DNA of 64,000 bases from Trichormus variabilis 0441 (lineage in GTDB: Bacteria; Cyanobacteriota; Cyanobacteriia; Cyanobacteriales; Nostocaceae). This document shows positions 38,123-47,116 of the stretch, one piece after another (position 1 is the stretch's first letter; each line of letters opens with the position of its first letter). The position numbers and the translations under genes are program-made. The notes under the pieces were generated by a model. It saw only the letters and a list, made by a program, of their open reading frames with translations. It was not told the origin of the DNA and did no database searches. Where the stretch lies: assembly GCF_009856605.1 (NCBI RefSeq), contig NZ_CP047242.1, positions 4,780,001 to 4,844,000 of the forward strand. Direction: 5' to 3'.

Positions 38123-39127
38123 TTAATAAAAATATAGCATTTCTCGGAAATTAATAGCTATCTCATATAAGGCTTGCCTTGTATCTTCAATCACGCGAAT
38201 CATCCGAATAAAACTATGAATAAAGGATTCATAGTGAAGGATTTTAACTTTGACTTGAAACGATTGTAAATATTGAGCATATAATAGTCCGTCATCTCGT
38301 AATGGATCATGTTCTGCGGTAACAATTAAACATGGCGGTAAATTTCTAGCATCTTGAACTTTCAATGGTGACGCATAGTATTCTTCCCCCTGAAGATCAT
38401 TTTCCAAGTAATGATTCCAAAACCATTTCATTGTTTCCAAAGAAAGACCTTTGGTATAACCTGCTTGATAAGATTGGGTATTAAAACCATATTGAGTAAC
38501 CGGAGTAATCAAAAGTTGTGCTTCTAGTGAAATATTTCCTTCATCTCTTAATTTAATAGCTGCTACTGCTGCTAAATTAGCTCCAGCACTTTCTCCCCCT
38601 ACAGCGATTTTTTGTGCATCTCCTCCTAAACTTTGAGAATTTTTATGTACCCATTTAATAGCCTCTAGTGCATCAATAACAGGGATAGGGCATTTATATT
38701 CAGGAGCTTGACGATATTGAACAGATACGACAATGCAATTTATATGTTTACATAAGAAAGAACAAGGAGCATCCGCACTATCTAAATTGCCAAATATCCA
38801 ACCGCCTCCTTGAAAATAAACTAGAATTGGGTACAGTGTTGACTTTTCTTGGATACTGTTTATATTGTCTACTTCATCTCTAGGTGTATAAACCCTAATA
38901 GGTATAGATATATCTTCTAACCTTTTAATCCATCGATCTTCTATTGTTACGCCTTCTTCATTAGTCAGATGATATAACTTAATAGCTTCCTGGTAAAAAA
39001 ATCTGGATGCTTCAGGTTTTAATTCAGATATGGGAGGATGTCCTAACTCATCCATCCTTTTTTTTATTGTCTTGACAAGTTCTAGAATTTCAGGATGAAT
39101 AGTAGTTTTTGGCTCTTTTACTTGCAT
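38123..39127 (-). CDS. Alpha/beta hydrolase, hormone-sensitive-lipase type
   Basis: 334 residues, full-length alpha/beta-hydrolase-3 fold. The catalytic triad is visible: Ser180 in GGESAGAN, Asp274 in TAEHDPLRDD and His304 in SFIHSF. The HSL oxyanion motif HGGG is changed to QGGG (Gln106), keeping the glycines but losing the histidine. No signal peptide, so cytoplasmic. The gene lies between the fused siderophore synthetase and the ferredoxin-like gene on the same strand. It could hydrolyse the siderophore or an intermediate, or could be an unrelated carboxylesterase. Confidence 0.85.
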   Translation of the reverse strand: MQVKEPKTTIHPEILELVKTIKKRMDELGHPPISELKPEASRFFYQEAIKLYHLTNEEGVTIEDRWIKRLEDISIPIRVYTPRDEVDNINSIQEKSTLYPILVYFQGGGWIFGNLDSADAPCSFLCKHINCIVVSVQYRQAPEYKCPIPVIDALEAIKWVHKNSQSLGGDAQKIAVGGESAGANLAAVAAIKLRDEGNISLEAQLLITPVTQYGFNTQSYQAGYTKGLSLETMKWFWNHYLENDLQGEEYYASPLKVQDARNLPPCLIVTAEHDPLRDDGLLYAQYLQSFQVKVKILHYESFIHSFIRMIRVIEDTRQALYEIAINFREMLYFY

Positions 39128-39244
39128 GATTTGAATCCACTGTTAAATTTTTTGTCAATACTCAACTTTGGATTTTAGGGAACAGGAAGAAATAAAAACT
39201 ATCATCAAATTCCCTAAATCCCTTATTTACAGGTGTAATATCAA

Positions 39245-41686
39245 CTATCTAGTGTTACAAAATTCTGTACTAATCTGCTTTAAATCAGATAGCTTCTGAA
39301 AAAAATGTTCCCTCTCTAATATCATCAAAGCTGCTTTCTTATGGGGAAGTTTTACTTCGTCATAAATATAAAAACCACATTGCTCTTGGGTAGGAATCAC
39401 AATTCTATTGCGTGAGTCTGGTTCAATGATTAATCTTTCTGTCTCATAAAGATGAAACACTAAAGCAGATGAACCTCTGAAAATTGGGAATATATATTCT
39501 TTTTCAAAGTATTCCCTTTTCCCAATAGCTATGTGACCTCCCATATCAGACTCTTGATAAGGATAGTAATGGCGGATATTATCTTTGATTACTTGATAGA
39601 TAATTCCATATGAAACAGGTTCACCATCTAAACTACCAATAAAAAGTTTCTTGTGATCTGCCTTGAGGGATTTTTGCAAATATTCCTGAAATTCTGCAAA
39701 GGAAATATTTAATTTCCAAAAAGGTATCAAATGCTTTTGCTGCATCCAATCATAAATCATTTCTACATCTTGTTCATAGGACACAGGACGGAAAGAAACT
39801 TCTTTGCCATACTCAGGATCAATATATGTAAATATGCAGGAAGATTGAGTCTGATTGACTGGTTTTTTCTGGGAATTTAGATGGACAGATGTAGCTTTTT
39901 CGGCAACTAAATACAAAGCATTATTCACCTTACCGAAGGCGGCTGCATGGGGGCGATCGCCATCATCAGCGTAACCGTAAGTAATCAAGCGATTGCGATT
40001 CAAGCACAGCTTGGTAAATTGGGGTGCTAGCAAGTTGAATAACTCAAATCTGTCTTGCATTTCGGGGAAGCGGCTTTGATAATTCAAGATTGTCTGTCTT
40101 ACTTTTGTCCAAAAGGTGTGTTCTGGGTAGTTGTGGTAGTCAGCTAATAAATCAGACAAATAACGATGGTGACAGATAAACAAGCCAGCAAAGATAAATT
40201 GACATAATCCTTCTGGTGGTTCAGTCAACAAGACGGCTTTGAGTTGTGGTGTTAAAGTCTCTAATTCTGGTAGGGAATGACGACTGATATTTACATCATC
40301 GACAAAATCTTTCATTGCTAACCGATGGGGGACAAAATCCTTCAGTACCAAAATTGTGTTTTCACCGTGGGGGGAGAAAACTACACCGTAGCGGTAGAGG
40401 TAATGTAGTAATGGCGGTAAAATTGTGTTAAACAGGCAAGATAACCATTCATCTAAACTGAGTCCAGAACGTTCTACCAGTTGAGAAATAAAGGGTTTAC
40501 CACTACCATCAATGTGTAATAAGGAAGCTAAAGTAATTGGACGTTCATCAGCTTTGGTATAAACTAAAACACTCTCTCGCCATAGACAGCCCAACATTTC
40601 CTTATATTGGTAAGGTGCGCCTGCAAGTTGGCTATAGTATGGATGATCGTAATTGATGCTGGCAATTTCCCCAGGAAGTATTAAGCGACATTCATCTTTT
40701 AAGAAAGGATCATTGTCACAAATCGATTTTACATATTCTGTAACCAGTGGGGCAACCTGTGTGCGATCGCCTGGTAAACCACGGTAAACTAGGGTGTTTA
40801 AAATGCTCAGAGGTAATTTAACATACCGTTTCTGTGGGTGGCTGATATTGGCAAAGGTGCGAATTGATTGTTGGGGTAAATATTTATCTTGGCTGTAACC
40901 AAGGGGAATCATTGCACCCGTGGCGATTTCTTCCACAAACAGAAGGGTAATGATATTCTTCCATTGCCAATCATGGACGGGAAGAAAGTAATAATCGGCG
41001 GGGTTGAGATGACGTTGTTCCAAGATGGCGGTAAATTCAGCAAGATTTTCTGCGCCTAATTCTTCTTGGATGAGGGTGACATAATCTAGTCCTGAGATGG
41101 CGTTAAATTGGGCGTGTTCACTGCTAACAGCAATCCAAAAGAGGGAGACTGGCTGTTTACTTTCTGGTGCGTGGGCTAGGTAATCATCGTAGCCAAAACC
41201 GATGCGTCCTTTGTTGAAGGTTATCCAAGGGTGTCCTTCCATTTCCCCTTCTAAGGAGGGGTAGTCTAAGGTCAGTAAGTCTATATTTTGGGTTTCTTTT
41301 TTGGTTTGGATATGTGCGTCGGCTAGTAGGGTGTTGCTGAGTTCTTTGATGAGATGGGCTGTGGTTTCGGCTGTCATTCCTACGGCTGTGTGAATGTCGA
41401 GGACGAATTGCAGGGGGTTGAATGCTGGTGAAAATTCTGAGGTTTCTCGTCGTTGGATGGATGTAGGAATGACGCGATAGCTGTCGAATAGGCGTTTTTT
41501 GGCTTGGAATTTGTAGGCGATACCTCCGGGGAGGGTGAGGTGGTAGAGGGTGGATTCTGGGGTTTGTTCTATTGTCTCCGGTTTGATGATTTCTTCGTAC
41601 ATGAACTCGGAGAGCATTTTGGCTAGGAGTTTTTGGCTAATTGTTTGCCAGCGTTGGGGTTGGAGGATTTGGGTTAGGTTTTGCAT
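39245..41686 (-). CDS. IucA/IucC siderophore synthetase fused to a GNAT acyltransferase-like domain
   Basis: 813 residues. Residues about 1-600 are an NIS (NRPS-independent siderophore) synthetase with the ATP-binding QQSIRTFANI, KLPLSILNT and GVVFSPHGENT motifs; it would couple citrate to a hydroxamate amine. Residues about 617-800 align end to end with the stand-alone acyltransferase at 44526-45104 (VSFRPVSYEQD, IPFWKLN, IIEPDSRNR). In the fused copy the acyl-CoA loop GKGY of the stand-alone enzyme is replaced by EKEY (about 728-731), so its activity is doubtful. By position it is the RhbF-like second ligase of the schizokinen pathway, 346 bp downstream of the MFS exporter gene. Confidence 0.9.
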   Translation of the reverse strand: MQNLTQILQPQRWQTISQKLLAKMLSEFMYEEIIKPETIEQTPESTLYHLTLPGGIAYKFQAKKRLFDSYRVIPTSIQRRETSEFSPAFNPLQFVLDIHTAVGMTAETTAHLIKELSNTLLADAHIQTKKETQNIDLLTLDYPSLEGEMEGHPWITFNKGRIGFGYDDYLAHAPESKQPVSLFWIAVSSEHAQFNAISGLDYVTLIQEELGAENLAEFTAILEQRHLNPADYYFLPVHDWQWKNIITLLFVEEIATGAMIPLGYSQDKYLPQQSIRTFANISHPQKRYVKLPLSILNTLVYRGLPGDRTQVAPLVTEYVKSICDNDPFLKDECRLILPGEIASINYDHPYYSQLAGAPYQYKEMLGCLWRESVLVYTKADERPITLASLLHIDGSGKPFISQLVERSGLSLDEWLSCLFNTILPPLLHYLYRYGVVFSPHGENTILVLKDFVPHRLAMKDFVDDVNISRHSLPELETLTPQLKAVLLTEPPEGLCQFIFAGLFICHHRYLSDLLADYHNYPEHTFWTKVRQTILNYQSRFPEMQDRFELFNLLAPQFTKLCLNRNRLITYGYADDGDRPHAAAFGKVNNALYLVAEKATSVHLNSQKKPVNQTQSSCIFTYIDPEYGKEVSFRPVSYEQDVEMIYDWMQQKHLIPFWKLNISFAEFQEYLQKSLKADHKKLFIGSLDGEPVSYGIIYQVIKDNIRHYYPYQESDMGGHIAIGKREYFEKEYIFPIFRGSSALVFHLYETERLIIEPDSRNRIVIPTQEQCGFYIYDEVKLPHKKAALMILEREHFFQKLSDLKQISTEFCNTR

Positions 41687-41787
41687 ATTTTTGTTTGGGA
41701 ATTTTCACAGGTTCTGGATAACCCCTCTCCAAACCTCTCTCCGTGTCGGGGAGAGGCTTTGAATTTTCCCCCTTCCCTAGTAGGGAA

Positions 41788-41946
41788 GGTGTACACACAA
41801 GTCTGATCAAACTTGCCCCATAACGTTTTGATCCCCCTAAATCCCCCTTAAAAAGGGGGACTTTGATTCTAGTTCCCTCCTTAAAAAAGGGGGGTTAGGG
41901 GGGATCAAGCCACATTTTGCACTCAGCACAAAGATGTGTGTACACC
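41788..41946. mobile_element. MITE-like element with 12-bp terminal inverted repeats
   Basis: GGTGTACACACA at the left end is exactly complemented by TGTGTGTACACC at the right. The inside holds a nested inverted repeat of CCCCCTAAATCCCCC and GGGGGTTAGGGGG type. The word AGTAGGGAA precedes the left end directly and recurs a few bases beyond the right end, a possible target duplication. No ORF is inside. Confidence 0.6.
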
Positions 41947-42031
41947 GTAGAGTAGGGAAGGGGGTTAGGGGGTTAGGTTAAGCGTAGATTTTTCCACATA
42001 ACGTGAAAAATCAGATTTAAGAGAAACAGAG

Positions 42032-43249
42032 TTAAAATCCTTCTGCTGCCTGCCGCCTGCCGCCTGTCTTCGGAACATAGCGAAAGAATAGGAGGTTTAA
42101 GCAACAAATTATGGTGGCGGCGATGAATGGGGAGGCTAGGCTGTGGGTGTTGACTAGCCAGGAGGCTAGGAGGGGTGCGCCTAAGTGTCCGATGTTGGCG
42201 AAGGAGATGGCGAGGCTGTAGTTGAAGTGGAGGTGTTTGGCTGTGCTTTGGTTGAATATTTGCAGTTCTAAGGCGGCTTGGGTGACTGCTAGGAAGAAGC
42301 CATAAACTATCCTCGCTAGGATCAGTAAGGGTAGGTTAGATGAGAGTCCTTGTAGGCCTAAGCTGACGATGAGTAGGCTTAAACTTGCTAAGTAGATGGT
42401 TTGGAGGCGTTCGGGACGACAGGCTTGACGGATGTAGGGTAAGGCAGCGATCACCATTACACTAGGTATCAGAAATAACAAGCTACCAGTGAATAGGTCA
42501 ACGTTTAATGGTTCGGCGGTAACATACTCTGTGAAGTAGGGACGAACTAGATTATTCGCTAGCTGGAAAGTAAGAATGACTACGCCGATAGTGATGATAT
42601 AACCCAGTTGGTTAGGTGCTACAAGCTGATTTTCTCCCCTACCCCCATCTCCCTTGCCCCCTGCTCCCTGCCCCCCTGCTTCTTTGGTAGATACACCACG
42701 CAATATATAAGCACAGACGGCAAGCTGTAAAAGATCGGCTGCGGCAATCCCGTAGAAAATAATTAAGGGTGTATTTATATTGACCATAAATGCGCCGACG
42801 ATGGTAGCAATGATGATTGCACTATGAAACACGGCTTGGTATGTGCCGGCGATCGCAGTTCGTTTTTCTTCCCCACCTAGTTGGATAATGAGGGGATACA
42901 CTAGCAAATAACTGCTTTTGCACAGTAACAGCAGGATGGTGTAAATCAAAAATTGCTCTGCACTGGTGCTTGTACCCATCAAGGCCGTCATGAAGGCTGC
43001 ACCCAATTGTCCAACAAAAAGTAGGTGTTTGACTTCAAAGCGGCGCGATAACACACCCCACACAGGCGCACACAGCACCACGGTTAACCGACACACAAAA
43101 ATGTAGTAACCGGTGTAGGCTAAATCTGTCACGCCGAAGACTTTACGGAAAAACTGGGGATAAAAGGGTGACAGTAAAACCTCGTTGAAAATACTCAAGA
43201 ACACACATAAAAATAATGCGCCTGAGATGAGGGGTAGCCGATGCTTCAT
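42032..43249 (-). CDS. MFS transporter, probable siderophore exporter
   Basis: 405 residues, about 12 membrane helices, with GVLSRRFEVKH as the loop 2-3 motif. The ATG overlaps the stop of the hydroxylase gene (ATGA), tying it to the biosynthesis operon, so export of the new siderophore over the inner membrane is the likely job. In the central cytoplasmic loop, residues 191-206 are a low-complexity AGGQGAGGKGDGGRGE. This is encoded by a piece of the common CCCCCTGCTCCCTGC repeat at 42632-42679. The frame is kept, so the repeat is a tolerated in-frame insertion in the interdomain loop. Confidence 0.87.
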   Translation of the reverse strand: MKHRLPLISGALFLCVFLSIFNEVLLSPFYPQFFRKVFGVTDLAYTGYYIFVCRLTVVLCAPVWGVLSRRFEVKHLLFVGQLGAAFMTALMGTSTSAEQFLIYTILLLLCKSSYLLVYPLIIQLGGEEKRTAIAGTYQAVFHSAIIIATIVGAFMVNINTPLIIFYGIAAADLLQLAVCAYILRGVSTKEAGGQGAGGKGDGGRGENQLVAPNQLGYIITIGVVILTFQLANNLVRPYFTEYVTAEPLNVDLFTGSLLFLIPSVMVIAALPYIRQACRPERLQTIYLASLSLLIVSLGLQGLSSNLPLLILARIVYGFFLAVTQAALELQIFNQSTAKHLHFNYSLAISFANIGHLGAPLLASWLVNTHSLASPFIAATIICCLNLLFFRYVPKTGGRRQAAEGF

Positions 43250-44529
43250 GCGACTACACCAAATTGCTGAAAGACGTTACGCTTTTGTACTGGGTAAACG
43301 TCGCGTCCTGTTAAGGAGTTGATAATTACAGAGTTGCGGTAACAACCTAACCCCAAATCTGGCGCGCCAATACCGTGGGTGTGTAACTCGGCGTTTTGGA
43401 CAAAAATCTGATTGGGGATGTCTTGGGTGAGGGAGAGATGATAGTCAAAATTCACCTGGTAACGCCCATGTTCATCCCATTGCAGCAAATCGCGGATATC
43501 TGCCATAAAGTTAGGGATGGTGTGATGATAGCCGGTTGCTAAGATAATGCGATCGCTATGGTGAATAAATGGTTGATTCTGATGAGAATGGCGATAGGTG
43601 AGACGATAACCGTTAGCCGTGGGTTCTACTTCTTTAACTTCTACCCCAGACAGTAATCTAACATCAGGATAATTATCGGCGACGGAACGCTCGTAAAGCA
43701 AATCATAGATTTTGGCTATGGTATGAAAGCTAATTCCCTTATACAGCAACCCTTGTTTAGTTAATAGTTCGTCTCGCTGTTCTGGGCGTAAATTGTAGAA
43801 ATAATGGATGTAATCGGGTGAGAAATGTTCTAATCCCAATTTGGAATATTCCATTGGGAAAAAACCAGAGGAACGGGTATGCCATTCTAGGTGATAATTA
43901 TAGTTTTCTTGCTCTTGTAATAGTTCATAAAACACCTCGGCTGCACTTTGTCCAGAACCGATGACTGTAATTGATTTTGCTTGGCGACAACTGACTTTTT
44001 GAGGGATAAATTGGGACGAGTGAAAAATATTTTCTGAGACTACATCACGGAAACAAAGCGGTATGTAAGGGACAGTACCCACACCTAAAACCAAATTGCG
44101 ACAACGGTAGATAAAGTTAATACCAGAAACTATAAATTCCTGCGCTTTTTCATCCCAATCAATACTTTTAACTTGTTCGCCAAAGTAACAATTAGGTAAT
44201 TGTTTGGCTACCCATCGACAGTAATCATTGTATTCTCGTCTGGGAATATGAAATTCTTCCCAAAAGTAAAAATTATAGAGACGTGATTTAGCTTTTAGGT
44301 AACTAAGAAAGCTGAATTTACTGCTAGGTTCAGCCATTGTCACCAAATCTGCTAAAAATGGTACTTGAATTGTCGTCCCTTCCAGTAATAACCCTGGATG
44401 CCATTGAAATTCAGGCTTTTGTTCCAGAAATAAAGACTTAATTTCTGTCACAGGTTCTAGCAGTGCAGCCAAACCTAAATTAAAAGGCCCAAGACCAATA
44501 CCAATCAAGTCATAAACACAATTTATCAT
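43246..44529 (-). CDS. Siderophore amine N-hydroxylase (lysine/ornithine/diaminopropane monooxygenase family)
   Basis: I start at ATG 44529 because it overlaps the stop of the acyltransferase gene (ATGA); an ATG three codons earlier is also possible. The product has 427 residues. FAD-binding GIGLGPFNLG lies at the N-terminus (10-19), NADPH-binding VIGSGQSAAEVF in the middle and the family's ATGYHHTIP motif near 330. These flavoproteins N-hydroxylate a primary amine; with dat and ddc in the operon the substrate is presumably 1,3-diaminopropane, as for RhbE of rhizobactin 1021. It acts in the cytoplasm. Confidence 0.93.
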   Translation of the reverse strand: MINCVYDLIGIGLGPFNLGLAALLEPVTEIKSLFLEQKPEFQWHPGLLLEGTTIQVPFLADLVTMAEPSSKFSFLSYLKAKSRLYNFYFWEEFHIPRREYNDYCRWVAKQLPNCYFGEQVKSIDWDEKAQEFIVSGINFIYRCRNLVLGVGTVPYIPLCFRDVVSENIFHSSQFIPQKVSCRQAKSITVIGSGQSAAEVFYELLQEQENYNYHLEWHTRSSGFFPMEYSKLGLEHFSPDYIHYFYNLRPEQRDELLTKQGLLYKGISFHTIAKIYDLLYERSVADNYPDVRLLSGVEVKEVEPTANGYRLTYRHSHQNQPFIHHSDRIILATGYHHTIPNFMADIRDLLQWDEHGRYQVNFDYHLSLTQDIPNQIFVQNAELHTHGIGAPDLGLGCYRNSVIINSLTGRDVYPVQKRNVFQQFGVVA

Positions 44530-45104
44530 GCTTTCCATCTCTCAAAAAATAACTGGCGATCGCAAAACATCAAAGCCCCAAATTTATCCGGCAATTCAAT
44601 CTCCTTCTGAAACTCAAAACCACACTTTTCAAAAACATGAATCATTTTTTGATTACGAATATCTGGTTCGGCAATAATCTTTTGAGTTGCTGTATTTTCA
44701 AATTGAAAAAATACCATCGCCCGCAACAATGGCAAAGCATAACCTTTACCCAAAAATTTGGTTTCCCCAATTAACAAATGAATACCTTGATCTGTCGCCT
44801 CTGCTGAATAATGTCGAGCCACAATATCATCAATTGTCCAGTATGACTCCCAATAACTCATCGGTTCATCATCCAAACAACCAATATAAAGAGTTTGATG
44901 TTTATCCGCTAAAGCCTTTTGTAAATGCTCCCGCATCCGTTCCAAATCAAATCCTAAATTCCAAAAAGGAATCACATGAGGTTGATTCATCCACTCATGA
45001 ATTAGATTTAAATCCTCCTCCAAAACCACCGGACGAAAAGCAATAGTTTTATTGATAGTAGAATCAAACCGTACATAACTGTAATTAATCGTACTAACCG
45101 ACAT
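44526..45104 (-). CDS. Siderophore N-acyltransferase (GNAT, IucB/RhbD type)
   Basis: 192 residues from ATG 45104 (MSVSTINY); a TTG at 45119 would add five. It has the IucB/AlcB-type GNAT fold: IAFRPVVLEEDL, HVIPFWNLG, an acyl-CoA loop FLGKGYALPLLRA (117-129) with both glycines intact, and IIAEPDIRNQKMI. It should acetylate the hydroxylamine of N-hydroxy-diaminopropane to give the hydroxamate arm. It is homologous to the C-terminal domain of the fused synthetase at 39245. Its stop overlaps the hydroxylase start, so the acylating and hydroxylating enzymes are coupled. Confidence 0.9.
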   Translation of the reverse strand: MSVSTINYSYVRFDSTINKTIAFRPVVLEEDLNLIHEWMNQPHVIPFWNLGFDLERMREHLQKALADKHQTLYIGCLDDEPMSYWESYWTIDDIVARHYSAEATDQGIHLLIGETKFLGKGYALPLLRAMVFFQFENTATQKIIAEPDIRNQKMIHVFEKCGFEFQKEIELPDKFGALMFCDRQLFFERWKA

Positions 45105-45175
45105 AAACTTAAGCCTCAAATTCCTCTCATAAACTCTCTGCGTTACTTTGCGTAAACCCCTGCGCCCCTCTGCGT

Positions 45176-46996
45176 TTACATCAAAGGATTATCAACAGCA
45201 ACATAGACAGACTGTGTAGAAACTGGCCCCACAAGTTCATCCAGATTATGAAACCGTGTAAGCAGATTAGCCTTACAAAGCAATTGTGACTGAGAAAGTA
45301 AATTATTCACTAAAGAATGTTCAGAATATTTGCCTAAGATGTTTCGCAACTCCCCTAAGAGTAATTTCTCATCTATCAATCCCGCTACACCAAAAGCATT
45401 AATTAGCCCGAATAAATTATTAAAGAACAAGTAGTAAGTAAGCCGTTCATCAATAACCTCATCATCACATATTGTTTCACTTTTTTGACTAATCCCCGGC
45501 AAAATATGATCTAACAATTGATGACAAGAACGACGGTAATAATAACCTTGATTGTCCCGATAAAAAAACCTCTCAGGATAGCCATCTTTTAACTGCACTA
45601 CACTATTTTGTTGATGGGCTTCTAATCCTATACCGTAAGTGAAATATAACCAGAGAATTGGCTCTAAGTAAATCTGTAAATAACGGTTGCACCAATCCAA
45701 ACTCACCGCCTCAGTCGAACGGTTTTCTTGTTGTGCTAGTTCCTCAATAATCCGTGCTAATCGTGAACCGTTACCCAAAATAGAGTCTTGACACAAAGCT
45801 ACTACACAAGTTGCATCCGTCAGGGGATTATTTAAAAACGGATTTTCTCTCAGAATTGTTGAGAAACCATCAACAGCAACACCATCAATTTTTAAAGTGA
45901 TATAAGCAGGATCAGTGATGATTTGGAAATCAGGAAAACGTTGATATAGTCGTTGCCCGATTTCACTAGTTAAAATTTGATGTACTTCTAAACTCCGTTC
46001 TAACTCCTTATATAAATTAGTGCGGACAGAGTTAGTAATTTTGATATTCAGCGACAATTTTAACATAAATGCCGCATCTGGATGATAGACAGTGCGAATT
46101 GAAGATGTAGGTTGATATGCTCGACCAACCAAACCTAAATCTTGCAATATTTCTTGCTTAATCAATTGTTGAATTTGTGGCTGTTGTAATAAGTAATTAG
46201 CTTGCCAAGGATGTATGGGTAACAAAGCATAATCATCTTCATCACAATAAGTATTTTTGAATTGATAATCAACATTTTCGTCAGCCAATAATTCTGATTT
46301 AATCAGTGTTGTTGCTGTCTGTGATAGCTGCGAACCTTCCAGTACCATCGACTGATGAACGCGGAAGTAATGCAGAGGAAAACTACCTTTTAATTCTGGC
46401 GAATAAATTGACAATTCATGGTCAGCAAAACCTTGCCGACTTTTAGGAGTGGGGTGTAAATGGTGTCCAAAAACTAAAGCTTGTTCAGATGCGATGAAAT
46501 TACTGTTAAAAGTATAAAGTTTTTCTACATCTTGTTGCCGTTGCCGAACAAAATTTTCAACATGATTACAGCTTTGAATCACACGCAAAATCAGTTCATC
46601 TTGATGGCTATTGCTACCACCAGTCAAGGCTAATTCTTTAGTAATGAGCGTTGCTAGAGTCAGGTAATCAAGTTCAAGTAAATTACCTTGATCTACTTGA
46701 TAATAAAGGGGAAAAGTAAATAAATGCCTGCCTGTCTGTGAATAATATCTTATACCAATTAATAGCCTGATATTTTGATGTGTTAACTGACAACAAAACA
46801 ACGATTTTGTATTTGTATTTTGGAAAACTTCTAAAATATCAGCGTCTTTTGTCGCGGTGGTGATGATTTCACCCGTGTTGGTTTCGCGTAGATAGCAATT
46901 CAAAAAGCTGTGAATTGTTGCTTGTTCGGCAATTTCTTTGTCAGTGCGATGTTGCGCCAGCACTGAGATTGGTTTGGCAATTGTGTATGGTGTCAT
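45176..46996 (-). CDS. IucA/IucC family siderophore synthetase (RhbC-like)
   Basis: 606 residues, the usual NIS synthetase length. Motifs visible are HHLHPTPKSRQGF (substrate/ATP-binding His-Pro-x-x-Lys-x-R), PIHPWQANY, PTSSIRTVYHPDAAFMLKLS, NIKITNSVRTN and GIGLEAHQQNS. The family adenylates a citrate carboxyl and joins it to an amine. With two such enzymes in the locus, this one, next to ddc, would attach the first arm and the fused enzyme the second, as in rhizobactin 1021 assembly; the order is inferred from synteny. It lies 120 bp after ddc on the same strand. Confidence 0.92.
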   Translation of the reverse strand: MTPYTIAKPISVLAQHRTDKEIAEQATIHSFLNCYLRETNTGEIITTATKDADILEVFQNTNTKSLFCCQLTHQNIRLLIGIRYYSQTGRHLFTFPLYYQVDQGNLLELDYLTLATLITKELALTGGSNSHQDELILRVIQSCNHVENFVRQRQQDVEKLYTFNSNFIASEQALVFGHHLHPTPKSRQGFADHELSIYSPELKGSFPLHYFRVHQSMVLEGSQLSQTATTLIKSELLADENVDYQFKNTYCDEDDYALLPIHPWQANYLLQQPQIQQLIKQEILQDLGLVGRAYQPTSSIRTVYHPDAAFMLKLSLNIKITNSVRTNLYKELERSLEVHQILTSEIGQRLYQRFPDFQIITDPAYITLKIDGVAVDGFSTILRENPFLNNPLTDATCVVALCQDSILGNGSRLARIIEELAQQENRSTEAVSLDWCNRYLQIYLEPILWLYFTYGIGLEAHQQNSVVQLKDGYPERFFYRDNQGYYYRRSCHQLLDHILPGISQKSETICDDEVIDERLTYYLFFNNLFGLINAFGVAGLIDEKLLLGELRNILGKYSEHSLVNNLLSQSQLLCKANLLTRFHNLDELVGPVSTQSVYVAVDNPLM

Positions 46997-47116
46997 GTCT
47001 AGTGTATGGTTTGAGTGAAAGTTATTTAATGTTGGGGAGTGAGGAGAGTTGTTCGCTCTCCCTCTCTCCTATTTTTTTGCTCACGCAGAGACACAGAGAG
47101 AATGAGATTTTTGAGG

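Noticed and set aside
47043..47060. GGAGAG...CTCTCC hairpin between ddc and the IucA/IucC gene as terminator
   Set aside because: Only 6 bp and no T-tract in the direction of the operon; read-through is expected.
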